This document shows positions 45,707 to 53,528 of a stretch of DNA of 64,000 bases, one piece after another. The position numbers and the translations under genes are program-made. The first letter of the stretch is position 1. Each line of letters begins with the position of its first letter. The DNA comes from an uncultured Selenomonadales bacterium (GTDB lineage: Bacteria; Bacillota; Negativicutes; DSM-1736; Dendrosporobacteraceae). The DNA is taken from the NCBI GenBank assembly GCA_946407015.1, contig CAMJML010000001.1:434001-498000 (forward strand), given 5' to 3'. The notes below the pieces were generated by a model that saw nothing but the letters and a program-made list of their open reading frames with translations, was not told the origin of the DNA and did no database searches.

Positions 45707-46703
45707 CTTTGCCTGCCGGTATTGTTATGCCGAGCAGCATCCGCAGCAAACCATGGACTTTAGAACAGCTGTTAAAGCGGTTGATCTGGCGGCTGCAAGC
45801 GGCAAGCCCTTCGTTCTGCAGTTTAGCGGTGGCGAACCGCTGCTCGCTTTTCCTGTGCTGCGGGACATTGTTTTATATGTCCGGCAGCACAAATTGCCGG
45901 CAATTATGCAACTACAAACCAATGCGTCGCTCTTGACTCCGGAGAAGGTGGCCTTTTTGCGGGATGCCAAAGTCGGCATTGGGATCAGTCTGGATGGCCG
46001 TCCGGAATTGAATGACAAGCTGCGCCAGTTACCGGATGGAAGCGGCACCTGCCGGCAAATACTGGCCGGTGCCAGTCAATTGGCCGCCCATGGGGTTGAG
46101 ATTGGCATTACCTGTGTGGTTACCAGTGAAAACGTCGATCAATTAGCCGGCATTGTGGAGATGGCCTATTATCTGGGCAATGTGCGCCGAATCGGCTTTG
46201 ATTTGCTGCGCGCCCAGGGAAGGGGTGGTTTGCTAACGGCACCCTCTGCTCAGACTCTGGCCCGGGGGCTGGCAGCCGCCCTGGAAACTGCCCGGCTGTT
46301 GGAACAGCGTACCGGCAAATCTCTTCTGATTTCACAGCTTGAGCGGGTCGAGTTATTGAGTCGGGGCGCTTTAAACGGATTTGCCCATTGTCATTCACTG
46401 AACGGAGAAGCGGCGTTTGTGGATGCTCAAGGGAATATTTATGCTTGTTCGTCCTTTGTGGGTGATGAAACTTTCCGGCTGGGGCACGTGGACACAGGAA
46501 TTGATGAACAGCGTCAGCAGGCTATCCGCACGCTTATTCAGACCAGCATGTCTTTTTGTAACGACTGCCAGCTATTTCAGTTATGTGGCGGCGGCTGTTT
46601 TGCCCGCTGGCATGGTGCGGGTTGTACCAATCAGGCGTATGAGGTAGAATGCAGCTTGAAAAAAGTGTCCATAGATTGGTATCAGAAGAAGCATTTCATC
46701 TAA
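45654..46703 (+). CDS. Radical SAM/SPASM-domain protein
   Basis: This 349-aa protein has the SAM-cluster motif C17-x3-C21-x2-C24 (QCNFACRYCYAEQ), the GGEP motif (FSGGEPLL), and a C-terminal SPASM region with cysteines in YACSSF, FCNDCQLFQLCGGGC and VECS for auxiliary iron-sulfur clusters. I chose ATG 45654; TTG 45648 is possible. SPASM enzymes include peptide-modifying maturases and also tetrapyrrole enzymes of heme d1 and alternative heme synthesis (NirJ, AhbC, AhbD). No precursor peptide is visible nearby and the operon is corrinoid-related, so a tetrapyrrole side-chain reaction is plausible but unproven. Confidence 0.9.
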   Translation: MKKSKIKMLVLSLTGQCNFACRYCYAEQHPQQTMDFRTAVKAVDLAAASGKPFVLQFSGGEPLLAFPVLRDIVLYVRQHKLPAIMQLQTNASLLTPEKVAFLRDAKVGIGISLDGRPELNDKLRQLPDGSGTCRQILAGASQLAAHGVEIGITCVVTSENVDQLAGIVEMAYYLGNVRRIGFDLLRAQGRGGLLTAPSAQTLARGLAAALETARLLEQRTGKSLLISQLERVELLSRGALNGFAHCHSLNGEAAFVDAQGNIYACSSFVGDETFRLGHVDTGIDEQRQQAIRTLIQTSMSFCNDCQLFQLCGGGCFARWHGAGCTNQAYEVECSLKKVSIDWYQKKHFI

Positions 46704-46763
46704 TACACTTATCCTAGTCATGAAGTTTTGGCTAGAAATACGTTGATTTATCACAGAAATATA

Positions 46764-46791
46764 TTGACATTCCTTTGTTAGCGTGTAATAC
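46764..46791 (+). promoter_or_regulatory. Promoter of riboswitch 9
   Basis: TTGACA (46764-46769), 16 bases, then TAATAC (46786-46791). Confidence 0.75.
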
Positions 46792-46814
46792 TACACGTGA
46801 GTGAAAATTGCATA

Positions 46815-47015
46815 TGTTGGTACAGGTGCCCGTTTGGGCTTAATAGGGAAGTCCGGTGCAATACCGGCGCGGTCCCGCCACTGTAATGAGGAGCAAACCC
46901 AGTTTAGATGCCACTGAGACAATGTTTTGGGAAGGTTTGGGCTAGCGATGACTCTGAGCCAGGAGAACTGCCTGTATGACAATCACCGTTATAACCTGCG
47001 AGAGATGGGGAGGGG
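46815..47015 (+). ncRNA. Cobalamin riboswitch 9
   Basis: Core with ACAGGTGCCC, GGGCTTAATAGGGAAGTCCG, CGCGGTCCCGCCACTGTAAT, TGAGCCAGGAGAACTGCCTG, CAATCACCG and GAGATGGGGAGGGG. It controls the nitrogenase-like operon. Confidence 0.97.
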
Positions 47016-47057
47016 ATTTGCGCATATCTGCAGTTGTTGCTGTTGTGCTTATTTCGT

Positions 47058-47090
47058 CCCGGCGTAATTGATTTACGCCGGGCTTTTATA
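47058..47090 (+). terminator. Riboswitch 9 leader terminator A
   Basis: CCCGGCGTAA and TTACGCCGGG pair and are followed by CTTTTATA. Confidence 0.8.
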
Positions 47091-47104
47091 TTCGTTATTG
47101 ATAT

Positions 47105-47143
47105 AAAAGCATCCCCTTTAATTTTTAAAAGGGATGCTTTTCG
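47105..47143 (+). terminator. Riboswitch 9 leader terminator B
   Basis: AAAAGCATCCCCTTT and AAAAGGGATGCTTTT enclose a short A/T loop. It resembles the second hairpin of riboswitch 5. Confidence 0.75.
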
Positions 47144-47231
47144 TTGTTATAGGCAAAAAACATTGTTCATTCCAAAAGAGCGGAAGGCAGGAAAACCAGA
47201 AGCCCTGCTATGGTACAGGTAGGAGGATCGT

Positions 47232-48056
47232 ATGCGTAAAATTGCGATATATGGAAAAGGCGGCATCGGCAAATCGACCACAGCGGCCAATCTTTCAGCC
47301 GCTTTGGCTCAGGCTGGTTATCCGGTCTGGCAGATTGGCTGTGATCCCAAAAATGACTCGACAAGATTGCTATTGGGCCGGATTTGTCCGCAAACCGTGC
47401 TGGATGCGGTCAGGTCTCAAGGCGAGGAACTTTCGGTTGATCAGATTGTGCATCGTGGCTTTGGCAATGTGAAATGTGTTGAAGCCGGTGGACCTGAACC
47501 GGGTGTCGGCTGTGCCGGACGGGGCATTATCATTGCCCTGGAAAAGCTCAAAGCCTTGCAAACCCGGATGAATGACGAACTGGTCCTGTATGATGTTCTG
47601 GGCGATGTGGTCTGCGGCGGCTTTGCCGTACCGATCCGGGAGGGGTATGCCAGCGACATTTATATTGTTTCTTCCGGTGAATTGATGTCCTTATATGCCG
47701 CAAATAATATTGCCAAAGGCATTGCCAAGTATGCCGGCCGCGGCACGGTGAGGCTGGCCGGTATTATCGGCAATAGCCGCAATATTGCCGGGGAACGGGA
47801 CTTATTACACGAATTTGCCCTTTTGCTCAATACCAGGCTGGTGGCCTTTTTGCCACGTGATAGTGTGGTTACCCAGGCCGAGGTTCAGCGGCAGACGGTG
47901 ATTCAGTGGGCGCCACGGTCAACGCAAGCCGGCTTGTACCGGGACCTGGCGGATACCTTGTTAACAAATTCAAATTTAACTGTTCCAACTCCTTTGGAAC
48001 TGGAGCAGTTGGAAGGTCTGGTGTTAAAGTATGGGGCGAATGCTTTGGCCTACTAA
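47232..48056 (+). CDS. Nitrogenase iron protein (NifH/BchL/CfbC)-like ATPase
   Basis: This 274-aa protein has the P-loop GKGGIGKST (residues 8-16), switch region IGCDPKND, and the two cysteines that ligate the bridging [4Fe-4S] cluster, Cys94 in PGVGCAGRG and Cys128 in GDVVCGGFA. Family members donate electrons with ATP hydrolysis to a D/K-type reductase. Such proteins serve nitrogen fixation, chlorophyll synthesis, F430 synthesis and methylthio-alkane reduction. AGGAGG precedes the start. It lies directly behind riboswitch 9 and overlaps the D-like gene, so expression should rise when cobalamin is low. No nifE, nifN or nifB is nearby. Confidence 0.93.
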   Translation: MRKIAIYGKGGIGKSTTAANLSAALAQAGYPVWQIGCDPKNDSTRLLLGRICPQTVLDAVRSQGEELSVDQIVHRGFGNVKCVEAGGPEPGVGCAGRGIIIALEKLKALQTRMNDELVLYDVLGDVVCGGFAVPIREGYASDIYIVSSGELMSLYAANNIAKGIAKYAGRGTVRLAGIIGNSRNIAGERDLLHEFALLLNTRLVAFLPRDSVVTQAEVQRQTVIQWAPRSTQAGLYRDLADTLLTNSNLTVPTPLELEQLEGLVLKYGANALAY

Positions 48057-49314
48057 GAGCTGCAGTTGTGTTATGCCGGGGGTGTGGAGCGCATTATCGC
48101 ATAATGAGGGTGCTGCCGTGGTCTTTCATAGCCCTCGTGCCTGTGCCCATATTGCCCGCCAGATGAATTTATATAATCATTTTCGCTATTTATCCCGCCA
48201 GCAGCTTAAGCTGGGAGAACCCAAAGCGCAGTTGTTTGTCAGCAACCTGACGGATAGGCAGGCTGTCTTTGGTGGCGGACAGCAACTTAGGGATTGCATT
48301 GACGCGCTCGTTGAGAAACACCGCCCACAGTATGTGGTGATTGCCAATTCCTGTGTTGCCGGTGTAACCGGTGAAGATACCAGGGCGGTGGCTAAAGAAG
48401 CTGAAGAATACTGGGGAATCCCAATTATGGCGGTCGATGGCCATGGTTTCCTGGATGGTGATTATTATTCCGGCTTTTTTCAGGCTGGACAGCTGTTAAT
48501 CGAGCGGTTTATGAAAAAGCAGGATCGGCAGCCAGGTACGGTTACGCTCATCGCTGACCGCGGCCATCCTGACAGTCAGGCGGTTAGGGAATTGCGACAG
48601 TTGCTGCAACATTTTAAGTTACGCGTCCATGCCTATTTTCCTTCGTATGCTTCGGTGCATGAGCTGGAACAGGTTTCGGCCTCTGAACTGACGGTGATCA
48701 TGGGCGGCTCCAAAAGGGGTTATCCCTGGTTGAAAAAGCTGGCCCAAACACTGAAAGAGCGCTTTGAGATTCCCTTTGTTGATTGTGACTATCCGGTAGG
48801 CTGGCAGGCGACCCAAAAATGGATTGCAGCAGTCGGTGCCGCAATTGACGAACCGGCTTTGGCCGGTGAAGTGGAAAGAGCCCAGGAACTGCGTTTGAAA
48901 AAACAGTTTGAAGCTGCAGGCGGTATGCTGCGCGGAAAAAAAATCATTTTTTGTATTGGCCGCCCGGTTGACTTTTTTAATCCGGAGTGGTTGTTGGAGT
49001 TAGCGGCCATGACTGATGCACAGGTACTGAAGATTATTTTGCTGGATTCTTTAAGCCTGGAAGCGAAGCAGGCCGTCAAAGAACGTCTGCAGGCTTTTTG
49101 TCCACCCGGCCTGATTGAAGAAAGCGAACAAGGGCTGGCACAGTCCGGGGCCGACTTGGTGGTTACGACACACGAATTACTGGATGAGAAAGTCCGTCAA
49201 ATGGTTTTGCCATTATTGCCAACTCCAGGAGTGGCCGGTTTGGGTGAATTCCTGGAAAAGGCGGGGCGTTTGGTTTCCCGTTACGGCCAGCGGGGAGGCG
49301 TTGTTTATGGATAG
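48031..49314 (+). CDS. NifD/BchN-like reductase alpha subunit
   Basis: Protein of about 427 aa. Cysteines at 13 (SCSCVMPG), 38 (FHSPRACAHIA) and 108 (ANSCVAGVTGED) have spacings of 25 and 70, close to the P-cluster ligands of NifD (Cys62, 88, 154). The block SNLTDRQAVFGGG is family-typical. By hand alignment the position of the FeMo-cofactor Cys275 is a glycine (SKRGYPWLKK) and no counterpart of His442 is seen. It is therefore not a nitrogenase. The start is uncertain: ATG 48031 overlaps the H-like gene by 26 bases and ATG 48040 is equally possible. Tetrapyrrole reduction is the favoured role from context. Confidence 0.88.
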   Translation: MGRMLWPTKSCSCVMPGVWSALSHNEGAAVVFHSPRACAHIARQMNLYNHFRYLSRQQLKLGEPKAQLFVSNLTDRQAVFGGGQQLRDCIDALVEKHRPQYVVIANSCVAGVTGEDTRAVAKEAEEYWGIPIMAVDGHGFLDGDYYSGFFQAGQLLIERFMKKQDRQPGTVTLIADRGHPDSQAVRELRQLLQHFKLRVHAYFPSYASVHELEQVSASELTVIMGGSKRGYPWLKKLAQTLKERFEIPFVDCDYPVGWQATQKWIAAVGAAIDEPALAGEVERAQELRLKKQFEAAGGMLRGKKIIFCIGRPVDFFNPEWLLELAAMTDAQVLKIILLDSLSLEAKQAVKERLQAFCPPGLIEESEQGLAQSGADLVVTTHELLDEKVRQMVLPLLPTPGVAGLGEFLEKAGRLVSRYGQRGGVVYG

Positions 49315-50599
49315 CAGGCCAGGACAGTATGCTTGCAATCAGTCCGGCAGCTGTGCAATGGCAGGGGCAGCCTCCTTCTTTGCCGGGATAACCGGAGCCA
49401 TCGTGGTGATTAACGGCCAGCTATGGTGTTATTTTTATGCGAAACGGCATGTTGAGCGTCAATCGGCGGCGGCCGGTGAACAGATTGTCTGCTCCCAGGT
49501 GGATGGAACGGCTATTGTTTATGGCACTGAGGAGCAGCTTACCAAGACCTTGGCGCATATTAAAACCGAGCTAAAGCCGAACCTGGTGGCTATTATCAAT
49601 AGTTGTGCGGTCAGCTTGATCGGGGACGATACGTCCGGATTGGCCAAGGAGGCTGCGCTGGACTGTCCGGTAGTTTGTGTGGACAGCAATGGTTTGGCCG
49701 GCGGATTTGCCGAGGGCTACCAGGAAGCAGCGAAAGCTTATTTTAATCAATTGCCGGTAGCTGCGCCCGGCGAGACCCAGCGGCACAGCATCAATTTGCT
49801 GGGCTGTACGACTGGTTATTACAATGCCGACGCCGACTACCGTGAATTGCGGCGAATGCTCGCTTTAAGCGGCTGTCAAGTGATTGCAGCGCCCGGAGCG
49901 GGCAGCAGTATTCAGGAAATTGGCTGCCTGCGGCAAGCAGAACTCAATGTGGTGCTGCATCATGAACTGGGAGGAGCCTTAGCCCAATTGCTGTTTGAAC
50001 AATATGGAATGCCTTATATTACCCTGTTGCCTCCTTATGGTTTGCAGGGAACACTAGCCTGGAGTGAAGCGATTGTTGAGGCGATGAGCAGCAGGTCGGC
50101 GGCTTGGCTTAGTTTGCAGCAGGAAATTGGCTGTTTGGAGCGAGAAATCCACCAGGGCCTGCTGGACGTTCAACGTTTGTGGGGGAACCTCTGGTTTGAT
50201 CAAATTGTGGTGGCAGGCCCGACGTCGACGGTCTTTGCACTGGCCAAGGCCGTTCGCTATGAGCTGGCTGATACCAGGAGACTGACTGTCATCTGTCAGG
50301 ATCGCTATGATTGGGTGCAGCCCATTCCCGGAATTGATACCGTTCTTGCCAGCACCAGTACTTGTCAGGTACAAGCCGAACTAACCAGTTTGCAAGGCGG
50401 GCTGCTGCTGGGAAGCAGCAATGAAACAGCGCTTGTTCAGCAGCTAGGAATAAAAAAAATGGTCCGGCAAAATATTGCGCTGCCTGTCTTGGATGAAGTC
50501 GTACTGGTTGCCAGCCCTTTTATGGGGGTAACCGGAACGCGCTATTTAACGGCACGGCTTTGGAATCAATATATCCGGCTGCAGGAATTGTTGGATTAG
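49307..50599 (+). CDS. NifK/BchB-like reductase beta subunit
   Basis: Protein of 430 aa. ATG 49307 lies after GGGGAGG and overlaps the D-like stop by 8 bases; the frame runs on upstream to 49115 but there reads through the D gene. Cysteines 16 (GSCAMAGAA), 41 (GQLWCYFY) and 100 (INSCAVSLIGDD) are spaced 25 and 59 apart, matching the NifK P-cluster ligands (Cys70, 95, 153). An extra Cys10 lies in YACNQSG. With the D-like protein it should form a heterotetramer reduced by the H-like ATPase. Confidence 0.88.
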   Translation: MDSRPGQYACNQSGSCAMAGAASFFAGITGAIVVINGQLWCYFYAKRHVERQSAAAGEQIVCSQVDGTAIVYGTEEQLTKTLAHIKTELKPNLVAIINSCAVSLIGDDTSGLAKEAALDCPVVCVDSNGLAGGFAEGYQEAAKAYFNQLPVAAPGETQRHSINLLGCTTGYYNADADYRELRRMLALSGCQVIAAPGAGSSIQEIGCLRQAELNVVLHHELGGALAQLLFEQYGMPYITLLPPYGLQGTLAWSEAIVEAMSSRSAAWLSLQQEIGCLEREIHQGLLDVQRLWGNLWFDQIVVAGPTSTVFALAKAVRYELADTRRLTVICQDRYDWVQPIPGIDTVLASTSTCQVQAELTSLQGGLLLGSSNETALVQQLGIKKMVRQNIALPVLDEVVLVASPFMGVTGTRYLTARLWNQYIRLQELLD

Positions 50600-50631
50600 C
50601 CAGGCAGCAATGCTTTTATTCGGTATCCCCC

Positions 50632-50649
50632 GGCCGGATTTATCCGGCC
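50632..50649 (+). other. Hairpin after the nitrogenase-like genes
   Basis: GGCCGGAT-TT-ATCCGGCC without a T-run; a second stem, AGACGG/CCGTCT, lies at 50682-50702 and is followed by TCCCTCTTTTC. They may attenuate or process the transcript between the reductase genes and the salvage genes. No riboswitch is present in this 160-base gap. Confidence 0.5.
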
Positions 50650-50761
50650 TTGAGATAAAACATTCCTCTCTGGAAGATGTGAGACGGGTTCCGTTTCCGT
50701 CTTCCCTCTTTTCAAATTGTACTGAGCAGGGAGAAAATAGGGCTCAGCAAAGGAGGCTGTT

Positions 50762-51730
50762 ATGCTACAGCTTGTGAATTTGTCCAATTATTGTTCCGAT
50801 ACCGAGCTCATTCATAATAATGCCGAAGTTCTGCAGGCTTTTTTACACTACCATCGCCTGGATGGGATTGAAATGATGTTTTGTGACCCTTGGGACAAGA
50901 AGGTTTACCGCAAAGAATGGATTCACGGGGCACATTTACGGTTTTGGCCGAGCTGGCTGGATTTTTGGCGAGGGGATCAAGCCGAATTACAGCGGCAGTT
51001 TGGCAGCCAAGAGCAGGTTAGAGCCTGTTATGGCGGGAACACCCGTGAAGAGTGGTTAGCCGTTTATCGTGAGAATATCCGCCAGGCACAAGCCGCCGGT
51101 GTCAAATATATGGTGTTTCATGTTTGCCATGCGCGCATGTCCGAGATTTTTAACTGCGATTTTAGCGCCACCGATCAGGAAGTGATTGAGACAGTCATCG
51201 AACTGGTCAATGCATTGACCGAAGAGCTGTCTGCAGACACTGAGCTGTTGTTTGAAAATTTATGGTGGCCCGGTCTGACGCTGCTGGACAAAGATTTAAC
51301 AGCGATGCTGTTGGACGGCACCAACCATCGCAATGTGGGCCTCATGCTGGATACCGGTCACCTGATGAATACCAATACCGAGCTCAAGACCGAGGCCGAA
51401 GGGGTCCGGTACATCCTTGATACCGTCAAAAATCTCGGACCCTATCGCCGCTACATCAAGGGAATCCATTTGCACCGCTCCTTATCCGGGGAATATGCCA
51501 AATCCAGCAGGCAGGTCGCTGGGGAGCAAGCGAGTATGGCCGATATTATGAACCATGTCATGAAAATTGACGAGCATTTGCCCTTCAGTACGCCGGATGC
51601 CCGGCAGATTATTAACTACATCAATCCCAAGTATCTGATTCATGAGTTTATCAATAAGTCGATGGATGAATGGTCAAAAAAAATTGTTGTGCAACAGCAG
51701 GCGCTAGCTTATAGGGAGGAATCTAAGTGA
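50762..51730 (+). CDS. CbiR-like cobamide-remodelling TIM-barrel protein
   Basis: This 322-aa protein belongs to the AP-endonuclease-2/xylose-isomerase-like TIM-barrel superfamily. Candidate metal ligands are in MVFHVCHA, LLFENLWW, GLMLDTGHLMN and IKGIHLHRS. CbiR of Akkermansia muciniphila, a member of this superfamily, hydrolyses the phosphoribosyl bond of cobamides so that a new lower ligand can be attached. Length, fold, and position beside BtuF and CbiZ in a riboswitch operon support that identity, but superfamily members are diverse and I could not align to CbiR. AGGAGG precedes ATG 50762; the stop overlaps the next start (GTGA). Confidence 0.7.
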   Translation: MLQLVNLSNYCSDTELIHNNAEVLQAFLHYHRLDGIEMMFCDPWDKKVYRKEWIHGAHLRFWPSWLDFWRGDQAELQRQFGSQEQVRACYGGNTREEWLAVYRENIRQAQAAGVKYMVFHVCHARMSEIFNCDFSATDQEVIETVIELVNALTEELSADTELLFENLWWPGLTLLDKDLTAMLLDGTNHRNVGLMLDTGHLMNTNTELKTEAEGVRYILDTVKNLGPYRRYIKGIHLHRSLSGEYAKSSRQVAGEQASMADIMNHVMKIDEHLPFSTPDARQIINYINPKYLIHEFINKSMDEWSKKIVVQQQALAYREESK

Positions 51731-52710
51731 AAAAGTGGTTTTCATTTCTGGTGATCTGCTGGCTGGCTTTGCTCTTGTCTGGTTGTGGCAATTTCCCGGG
51801 GCAGCAGCCAGAAACGAATCAAACAGCCTATGAGGTGACGGATTCGCAAGGGCATGTCCTCAAGCTGGCACAAAAGCCTCAGAAAATTGTGCCCCTGTCT
51901 ATCGGTACTGATGAAATTGTGGTTCATTTAGTGCCGCTGGAGCGAATTGCCGCATTGACCTATCTGTCTGATGATCCGGGAATCTCCAACGTGACTGAAC
52001 AGGCTAAGCTGGTTAAAACGAAGGTTCGGGCTAATCCGGAGCAGATTATTGCTTTACAGCCGGACCTGGTCCTGATTCCTGACTGGCAGCCGCCGGAGCT
52101 TGCCCAGATATTGCGTGATGCCCAGGTTCCGGTTTACGTGTATCATGCGCCGGATACGGTGGCCAAAGTCAAACAAAGTATCATGGAGCTGGCAAAAGTC
52201 TTGCGGGAAGAGGCTGCCGGGCAGCGGCTTATTGAGCAAATGGACCGCGAACTGACAGCCATTCAGAAACAGGTTGACCAAATTACTCCTGAACGGCGCA
52301 AGACAGTCCTTCGTTTTAGTTTATTGGGAGTCAGTGGTGGCAAAGACAGCTTATTTGATGATCTTTGTCAATACGCCGCAGTGATCAATGGTGCGGCGGC
52401 AACCGGATTAAGTAAAAATGAAATGCTGTCTAAAGAACAAATTGTCCAGATTAATCCGGATGTTTTGATTATGCCGATGTGGGATTATACCGGTAAAACC
52501 GACATGAACCAATACCGGGAAGAAATATACCGCGATCCCAGCCTGCAGTCGGTCAAAGCGATACGCGATAACCGGCTGGTTATGGCCCCCGATAAATACC
52601 AGAACAGTTCGTCGCAGTATATCGTATATGGCGTTCGTGATATTGCCCGGGCGGCTTATCCTGAGCTCGATTGGCCGGCAGAAGTTCCTGGTGCAGGCGG
52701 AAACCGCTAG
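51727..52710 (+). CDS. Solute-binding lipoprotein (BtuF-like)
   Basis: This 327-aa protein starts at GTG 51727 behind GGGAGG, with lipobox ALLLSGC. It is paralogous to the protein at 30864 (GISNVTEQAK, IALQPDLVLIPDW, AQILRDA). It is the fourth such protein in the window. Embedded between a CbiR-like and a nitrilase-like gene, it probably supplies a corrinoid to the BtuCD importer at 43341. Confidence 0.9.
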   Translation: MKKWFSFLVICWLALLLSGCGNFPGQQPETNQTAYEVTDSQGHVLKLAQKPQKIVPLSIGTDEIVVHLVPLERIAALTYLSDDPGISNVTEQAKLVKTKVRANPEQIIALQPDLVLIPDWQPPELAQILRDAQVPVYVYHAPDTVAKVKQSIMELAKVLREEAAGQRLIEQMDRELTAIQKQVDQITPERRKTVLRFSLLGVSGGKDSLFDDLCQYAAVINGAAATGLSKNEMLSKEQIVQINPDVLIMPMWDYTGKTDMNQYREEIYRDPSLQSVKAIRDNRLVMAPDKYQNSSSQYIVYGVRDIARAAYPELDWPAEVPGAGGNR

Positions 52711-52721
52711 AGGAGAATAGC

Positions 52722-53504
52722 ATGAGAAAAAGTTTTATGCGGGTCGCCCTGCTGCATTTGGATTTAAGCGGCGGTCCTCAATCCGATAATATAAAAAAGC
52801 TGCGGCAGGCCATCGCTACAGCGGTACAGGGCGGAGCAACCTGGGTGATTACCCCCGAGACAGCCTTACAGGGATATTTCTTTGCCCTAAATGACGGTCT
52901 TCAATCTGATCATGGTTGGACGGCAGCGGTCAAAGAGTTTTGCCGGCTGGCGGCTGAATACCGGATTACGCTCTTTTTAGGCTGCGCGGAACAGGATACG
53001 TTGTCAGAGAACTGGTATAACAGTTGCCTGGTGATTGGCCCTGAAGGTCAAATCATCGGCAGGCACCGGAAACTGCGCAGTCATGGAGACGCTGAGCAAT
53101 GGGCAGCGAAAGGTAAAGTGCTCACACCGGTTGCTTGTGCCGAACTGACGGCCGGTATTTTGATTTGTGCTGATTCCTGGTATGTCAACAATGCAATCGG
53201 TTTAAAAGAGCAGGGGGCCCAGGTGATTATTGTGCCGGCCGCCTGGCCGCCAGGCAAATGCGGTCCGGGAGATTGCTGGGAGGCTTGTTCCCGCAATACG
53301 CACTTGCCGGTATGGGTATGCAATCAAACCGGTAATCGTGAACGGTTTGATTTTAGCCAAGCAGAAAGTGTTGTTATTGTACAGGGGAAGAAAGCGCTGG
53401 ATTACCGGGGCTTGGAACCGGCTGTGCTTGTTTTTGACTGGGATTTCACCGAGCAACGGCTGGTATCCAAGCATTTTACGATATTGAGTCCGGAGGCGGG
53501 CTGA
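52722..53504 (+). CDS. Nitrilase-superfamily carbon-nitrogen hydrolase
   Basis: This 260-aa protein shows the full Glu-Lys-Cys triad: Glu46 (ITPETALQGY), Lys117 (GRHRKLRSHG) and Cys149 (GILICADSWY). The family hydrolyses amides, carbamoyl groups or nitriles, or condenses amides. ATG 52722 has AGAGGAG upstream; the frame opens earlier at 52671 without a site. Placement between a corrinoid-binding protein and CbiZ suggests action on a corrin propionamide, the aminopropanol amide or a lower-ligand fragment. That is inference only. Confidence 0.85.
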   Translation: MRKSFMRVALLHLDLSGGPQSDNIKKLRQAIATAVQGGATWVITPETALQGYFFALNDGLQSDHGWTAAVKEFCRLAAEYRITLFLGCAEQDTLSENWYNSCLVIGPEGQIIGRHRKLRSHGDAEQWAAKGKVLTPVACAELTAGILICADSWYVNNAIGLKEQGAQVIIVPAAWPPGKCGPGDCWEACSRNTHLPVWVCNQTGNRERFDFSQAESVVIVQGKKALDYRGLEPAVLVFDWDFTEQRLVSKHFTILSPEAG

Positions 53505-53528
53505 CATGTCTGCCCAGAGGAGCGAAAA

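Noticed and set aside
45654-46703. Anaerobic sulfatase-maturating enzyme
   Set aside because: The motifs allow it, but no sulfatase is encoded nearby and the gene is embedded in a corrinoid operon, so I left the substrate open.
47232-50599. A true nitrogenase operon
   Set aside because: No nifE, nifN, nifB or nif regulatory genes are present. The D-like subunit has glycine at the Cys275 position by hand alignment, and both subunits are shorter than nitrogenase.
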